Positions 17,689 to 21,181 of a DNA stretch of 21,181 bases are shown in pieces. Source of the DNA: Coemansia sp. RSA 922 (Eukaryota; Kickxellomycota; Kickxellomycetes; Kickxellales; Kickxellaceae); the NCBI GenBank assembly GCA_027577415.1, contig JANBQS010000319.1, forward strand, positions 1-21,181, read 5' to 3'. The notes beneath the pieces are model-generated. The model searched no databases and had not been told where the DNA came from. It saw only the letters and a list, made by a program, of their open reading frames with translations. How positions within the stretch are numbered: position 1 is the first letter of the stretch; each line of letters begins with the position of its first letter. A program made the position numbers and the translations under genes.

Positions 17689-18157
17689 GGTCGAATTGAA
17701 AACAGCGAGTAAAAGTGCAAAAAAAAAATGTGTAGTAAAAGTGGTGATATAATAGTGTGTGTTGGATAATGCATTGGCCAAAAACAGTAGCGGCTAGGCG
17801 GCAATTTATACAAAAATTGAACAACGACGGGTTGTCAGAGTGAAGAAAAAATTCCAGTGTATTTTCTTCTAGAAGTTTCTACAACAAACTTGTACACAAA
17901 TGCAAAGCAACAATTTCTTTGTGCAACTATGACATATGACCTACTTTGCAAAGCTTTTCTGGAAAGAGCACAATTGCTAGTCTTTTTTTTTCAGAAAAAG
18001 ACTACTCTTATGTGCAAAATAACTAAAAATATATTCTAGCATTCTCCACTAGCCTTTTACAATACGCTTAAAAGACACTCTATTATCTTTTCCAGAAAGC
18101 AATGCCATTTTTTTAAAGGAAACAAAAAATACATCTTCTAGCTTTGCGTAATGCATC
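17689..18157. other. Intergenic region upstream of the secreted protein
   Basis: This is the promoter of the 99-aa secreted protein, read on the minus strand, and DNA up to the pseudogene. The nearer part contains A- and T-runs; on the minus strand a TATAAAT-like sequence occurs about 120 nt before the ATG (near 17805-17812). No other gene was seen. Confidence 0.4.
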
Positions 18158-18720
18158 CTATGAGCATACCGTTTGCTTTGAAGGTGGATTGGTGTGGGCT
18201 TTTTGGAATTCGAGAAGCTATAGCACAAAGATGGCCCACATGATGAGCCAGCCTGGTTGTTTGATCATTTGAACTACCTATGTAATGACAGCTATAACAA
18301 GAAGCTGTGCAAATGAGTCAATTAATGCTGTTACTGTCGAGATGATCCAGTACAGGGATAATGGTCAGTCATGAATTGTGCACATGGTGACAAGAGAGAA
18401 AGAGTACAAGTCGGTAGTCAGGAAGAAAGAGGCAGCAGAAGTGCAGACAAATAAAAAGAGACAAGCAATGTGAGAACCAAAGCCACCAGATACAATGTGA
18501 AACACTGAAGCACCAAAGTATCCACAGGAGGGTATGGCACATAAAAGAATCGTCTACGGGAAGCTGTGTAAAGTATTAGTTAGTTATTAGAATCGACGTG
18601 CTAGGAGATAGGCAGGGGAATGTGGTCTGTCTACATAATGTCCTAAAGTTTTCAAAATACAAACCTCCTGTCACATAGCCGTCGTATGTGACGTAGCACT
18701 AATTAGCGTTGATGATCACA
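18158..18720 (-). pseudogene. Decayed multi-pass membrane protein gene
   Basis: On the minus strand, membrane-protein-like sequence continues over about 135 codons with damage. From 18563 downwards the first frame reads RRRFFYVPYPPVDTLVLQCF and then a hydrophobic helix, ending at a TGA at 18418-18420. The next frame continues without a gap (FLTTDLYSFSLVTM, LYWIISTVTALIDSFAQLL, QPGWLIMWAIFVL) but has three in-frame stops before a final TAG at 18158-18160. A possible 101-nt intron (18564-18664, GTTTG...ACACAG with a CTAAC/TAAT branch site) links to a short upstream piece (VTYDGYVTG). The pattern is four hydrophobic segments separated by short loops. The stop codons could each come from one transition. 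I do not know the parent family; the 208-aa four-TM orphan is not an obvious relative. Confidence 0.6.
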
Positions 18721-19412
18721 GTATGTCTCAACAGTATTTATATGTTTATCCTGCTCAGCACTAGGCTGAGGAATCGGGGAGTTTTTTCTCTTGTTCTTTC
18801 CAGAATTTATTGTTTTAGCAGTTATAAAAACTATTCTGGTAACACCTACATACTACACTCTCTATCTTCTCTTTACTCTTTTTTTTTTTAATATCACATA
18901 AATTTTCCAAGGTGACAGTGGTACAGGACAGACTTAGGCAATGTGCGCTGGCTTTGTTGTGCAAAGCGCAATTGCAGCAATCTCAAAAGCCCAAGAGGGT
19001 ATTTTCCCTGTGACATTACTATGAAGCCATGCCAATGAGGTAAATGTGCGTGTGCTTGTACTGTGCGTTAACAACTACGTTGTTTCGAGCTTTAAAAATA
19101 GACCTGCACACCTCCTTTTCAACACAATTACGCAAGTGTCGTAATGTCTCTTTATTCAAAGAAGGAGAATATCGTCATAGTTTCGCTTTGATTGCAACAT
19201 GATGACGCCTCAAGCATCAGTGCCCCGTGGCAGTAACGTGATTAAAAAAGTAAAAAGCCAATCTTTAACATTCAACAACTACCTCTCATTCTTTTATTCT
19301 AACAAATGGGACATACAAAAAGGACCCCAATTTCTTCCCACTCCATTTTTTTTTCATCCCCTTCATCAACATAACCAATTGTGCCACTTGCAAAACCACC
19401 TCAAACATAGCC
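18721..19412. other. Intergenic region upstream of the first orphan paralog
   Basis: This is AT-rich DNA with T-runs at about 18880 and 19347. The part nearest 19413 has a TATA-like ACATACAAAAAGG (about 19311-19323) and a TCATCAACAT motif at 19364-19372. No other gene is supported. Confidence 0.4.
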
Positions 19413-19808
19413 ATGCTAATTACAGACATTAGTCATCATATTTTTGCTTCTATATCCGGGCTGTGTGATTTTATTCGAGAAAATTATGCTTTCAGCTCAT
19501 TTGTAGTTATTTATGCCAACAACAGTATAGTTGGCCAAAGAGTATGCGATGCTATTATAGGGGAGGGGTATCCTTCTCCAGTGTTTTATATGACACTGAG
19601 TAATAACAATAGAGAACTATTCATGAAAGTATTAAAAGAGGAGACCATTAATGGCCCTAATATAGGTAGAAGTGACCTTGTAACAGTTAAGGGCTATAAA
19701 AAAAGCTCGACTGTTCCTGTAATTAATAAGCATATAGAAAGAATACTCGAAATTGCTGAGAGTACACCTGAACTTCAAGGTATAGAAATATGTTTTAATA
19801 AGAAATAA
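19413..19808 (+). CDS. Orphan protein, 131 aa; paralog of the gene at 20680
   Basis: The ORF is intact from the ATG at 19413-19415 to a TAA at 19806-19808. The protein appears soluble and alpha/beta, with an N-terminal helix, a strand FVVIYANNS (about residues 29-38), a helix, a strand FYMTLSNNN, a segment DLVTVKGYKKS, and a terminal strand GIEICFNKK. It aligns along its full length with the broken ORF at 20680: VIYAnN/VIYAtN, LF-x5-9-DLVTVKGYKK/HIVVKKYNK, and the helix followed by GIEICF/GFVVCF. The alternation suggests a small Rossmann-like or ferredoxin-like unit but no known motif is visible. Unknown function. Its TATA/CAACAT promoter design resembles that of 3616 and 20680. Confidence 0.68.
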   Translation: MLITDISHHIFASISGLCDFIRENYAFSSFVVIYANNSIVGQRVCDAIIGEGYPSPVFYMTLSNNNRELFMKVLKEETINGPNIGRSDLVTVKGYKKSSTVPVINKHIERILEIAESTPELQGIEICFNKK

Positions 19809-20554
19809 TAGTCTAAAATATTGGCCGAGGTAATATCAAACTATAAATTAACTAGTAACATTTTTATATTTATAATCCTAATCCGTTTGCTCACTTTTGC
19901 GCAGAGGGCTGTGCTACGCTATGTACAATCCTGGTACATTCCATTAGAGTAAGGCCTGTGAGTTCAATTTTATATCGGATCGCTTAAAGCTATTTGACTC
20001 GTTTATTGAATGGAAATTCTTAAATATAATGTTGAGCATCGTTATTGAGGAAAGTTTACAAATGTTGGTCGCCATTAAAATAATTAGGCCAAGCAGCATA
20101 TTTAGTATGAGACAATTGCTGAATGTCAACTGCAATTTGGCACCAGCTCTTTAGCCCTGCCCTCAGATAAAAAATAAATTACTAAAGGCAGCAAAGCTAC
20201 TCAGCAGACATAGAGAAAGCCCCTAAACCTCCAGTATACCAGTTGTAATAGCTAATGTCTTACAGACCTAGGGGCATCACACATGGTGAATTGCTACACT
20301 TCTATGACAAGGGGGTGAACGTATGTTTTTCATTAACACCCACTTTTCAAGTCACAAAAGTCGAACACACGAGTCCTCTTCTTCCTCCAGTCAATAAAAA
20401 TACCTTCTTTGGGTGCTGCTGCGGCTCTGCAATCAAGCAAATCGTAAAGTCTAGAGAACTATTCTTTGAAGCTGCTTCCAAGGTTGGGAAAAAAATCGCC
20501 CAACCTTGGTGCTCAACATATATCCCCTCTTATTTTGCCATGGAGAGGTGGATG
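19809..20554. other. Intergenic region between the orphan paralogs
   Basis: This AT-rich stretch holds no supported gene. An ATG-initiated 125-codon frame at 20255-20632 exists, but it runs through the hairpin at 20478 and the TATA box at 20555, and its sequence shows no features. The most notable element is the 11-bp inverted repeat listed separately. Confidence 0.4.
20478..20509. repeat. Perfect 11-bp inverted repeat 46 bp upstream of a TATA box
   Basis: CCAAGGTTGGG (20478-20488) and CCCAACCTTGG (20499-20509) are exact reverse complements with a 10-nt A-rich loop. The position just upstream of TATAAAAGG at 20555 suggests a promoter element for the gene at 20680. Confidence 0.72.
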
Positions 20555-20561
20555 TATAAAA
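20555..20561 (+). promoter_or_regulatory. TATA box of the broken orphan gene at 20680
   Basis: TATAAAA followed by GG lies 125 nt before the ATG. A pyrimidine-rich leader with CAACAACAT (20611-20619) follows at about 59 nt, matching the layout before 3616 and 19413. Confidence 0.55.
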
Positions 20562-20679
20562 GGGATCACATTTTCTATCTACTCTCTGCTTTATTTCCCT
20601 TCATCCACTTCAACAACATACTACGTTATTGATTCATACACCTGCACTTTTGATTTTTTTTTTGACAAGATTAGATACT

Positions 20680-21130
20680 ATGATTACTATTGAGGAGATT
20701 GAGGATGTTAATATCAAAACTCTAGAAGGACTTCAGACGTATATTAAACCCGAATGTTCCAATACAGTTATTTATGCCACCAATTATGATAACGGTCTGA
20801 ATTTTATAAATGCTATTGACCATGAGAAATTTAATATTAGTGTACTATGTTACAAAAGAAAAGAGCAGCGATCTCTTCACAGATGCCTTTAGTAATAGAC
20901 CCCCTGACTTCCCTAGTCTAGACAATGACAAGCATATTGTAGTGAAAAAGTATAATAAAACGGGGCAAGAAACGGAACTTTCTAGTTTTATGCGTCAGAG
21001 AGTCAAAGACGCCATGCAAAAAATTGATAAATTTACGGATAGACTGGTACTTGATGGTTTTGTGGTATGCTTTGATGAAAATACTAATGTCGTTATTTGG
21101 GAGCCCTATGGGGGACATCTTGATACCTGA
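20680..21130 (+). pseudogene. Frameshifted paralog of the orphan gene at 19413
   Basis: The first frame starts at the ATG at 20680-20682 and runs to a TAG at 20890-20892. Homology to the 19413 protein stays in this frame as far as NISVLCY (about 20853) and then resumes in the +1 frame (KSSDLFTDAFSNR) up to a TGA at 21128-21130. One surplus base in the A-runs at 20854-20862 (AAAAGAAAAG) explains the break. Without it the product would be about 149 aa. The C-terminal part is longer than in the paralog and ends with an extra NTNVVIWEPYGG segment. No intron consensus spans the break. It may be a genuine young pseudogene, an assembly indel in a homopolymer, or frameshifted expression. Both halves are otherwise free of stops, which suggests recent damage. 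Confidence 0.65.
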
Positions 21131-21181
21131 AATTACCAACTTTCTTTCTAAACGTGGCTGTGATTTCAGTAATTCGTGATT

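Noticed and set aside
20255..20632. Plus-strand ORF of 125 codons with an ATG
   Set aside because: It overlaps the inverted repeat, TATA box and leader of the 20680 gene and shows no similarity to anything visible.

Overview
The window is nuclear DNA of a fungus, most likely a member of Kickxellales close to Coemansia or Linderina (Zoopagomycota). Three things point there. Two clear spliceosomal introns of 101 and 79 nt are present. Conserved eukaryotic housekeeping genes occur (ENP2/NOL10, a HUL4-type HECT ligase, tRNA-splicing endonuclease subunit SEN15, a Topors-like RING protein). The 567-aa F-box-like protein also matches, from memory, a family that is strongly expanded in that order. 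Intergenic DNA is AT-rich with many poly(A)/poly(T) tracts. No tRNA, rRNA, CRISPR or bacterial feature was seen.

Left part, 1-6537. A possible tail-anchor end of an off-window gene lies at 3-71. Two paralogous genes for small secreted, probably GPI-anchored, four-cysteine proteins (223-573 and 5068-5388, both minus) flank an F-box-like gene (1124-2827, minus) and an orphan 130-aa gene (3616-4008, plus). Upstream of each small secreted gene the non-coding DNA also aligns. The block seems to reach the 3' end of a Topors-like RING gene, which is intact in one copy (5752-6537) and perhaps a scrap in the other. This suggests an old tandem duplication of a RING plus GPI-protein unit that was later separated.

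Middle, 6667-15896. In order: an alpha/beta hydrolase (minus), a frameshifted coiled-coil or Gag-like ORF (minus) with an LTR-like leader, a 54-codon C2HC zinc-finger mini-ORF (plus), the two-exon HUL4-type HECT ligase (minus), ENP2 (minus) and the two-exon SEN15 (plus). ENP2 and SEN15 are divergent and share a 269-bp promoter region; one acts in rRNA processing and the other in tRNA splicing.

Right part, 15897-21181. This is accessory, AT-rich DNA. It holds an orphan four-TM protein with a C-terminal zinc-knuckle pattern, a 99-aa secreted protein with two mature cysteines, a decayed membrane-protein pseudogene on the minus strand (18158-18720), and a pair of diverged tandem paralogs (19413-19808 and 20680-21130). 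The second paralog is broken by one surplus base. Several of the orphan genes share a TATA box followed by a pyrimidine-rich leader with a CAACAT motif.

The best candidates for something undescribed are the orphan paralog pair with its shared promoter design, the duplicated GPI-protein/RING unit, and the pseudogene and mini zinc-finger that ordinary gene callers would miss.
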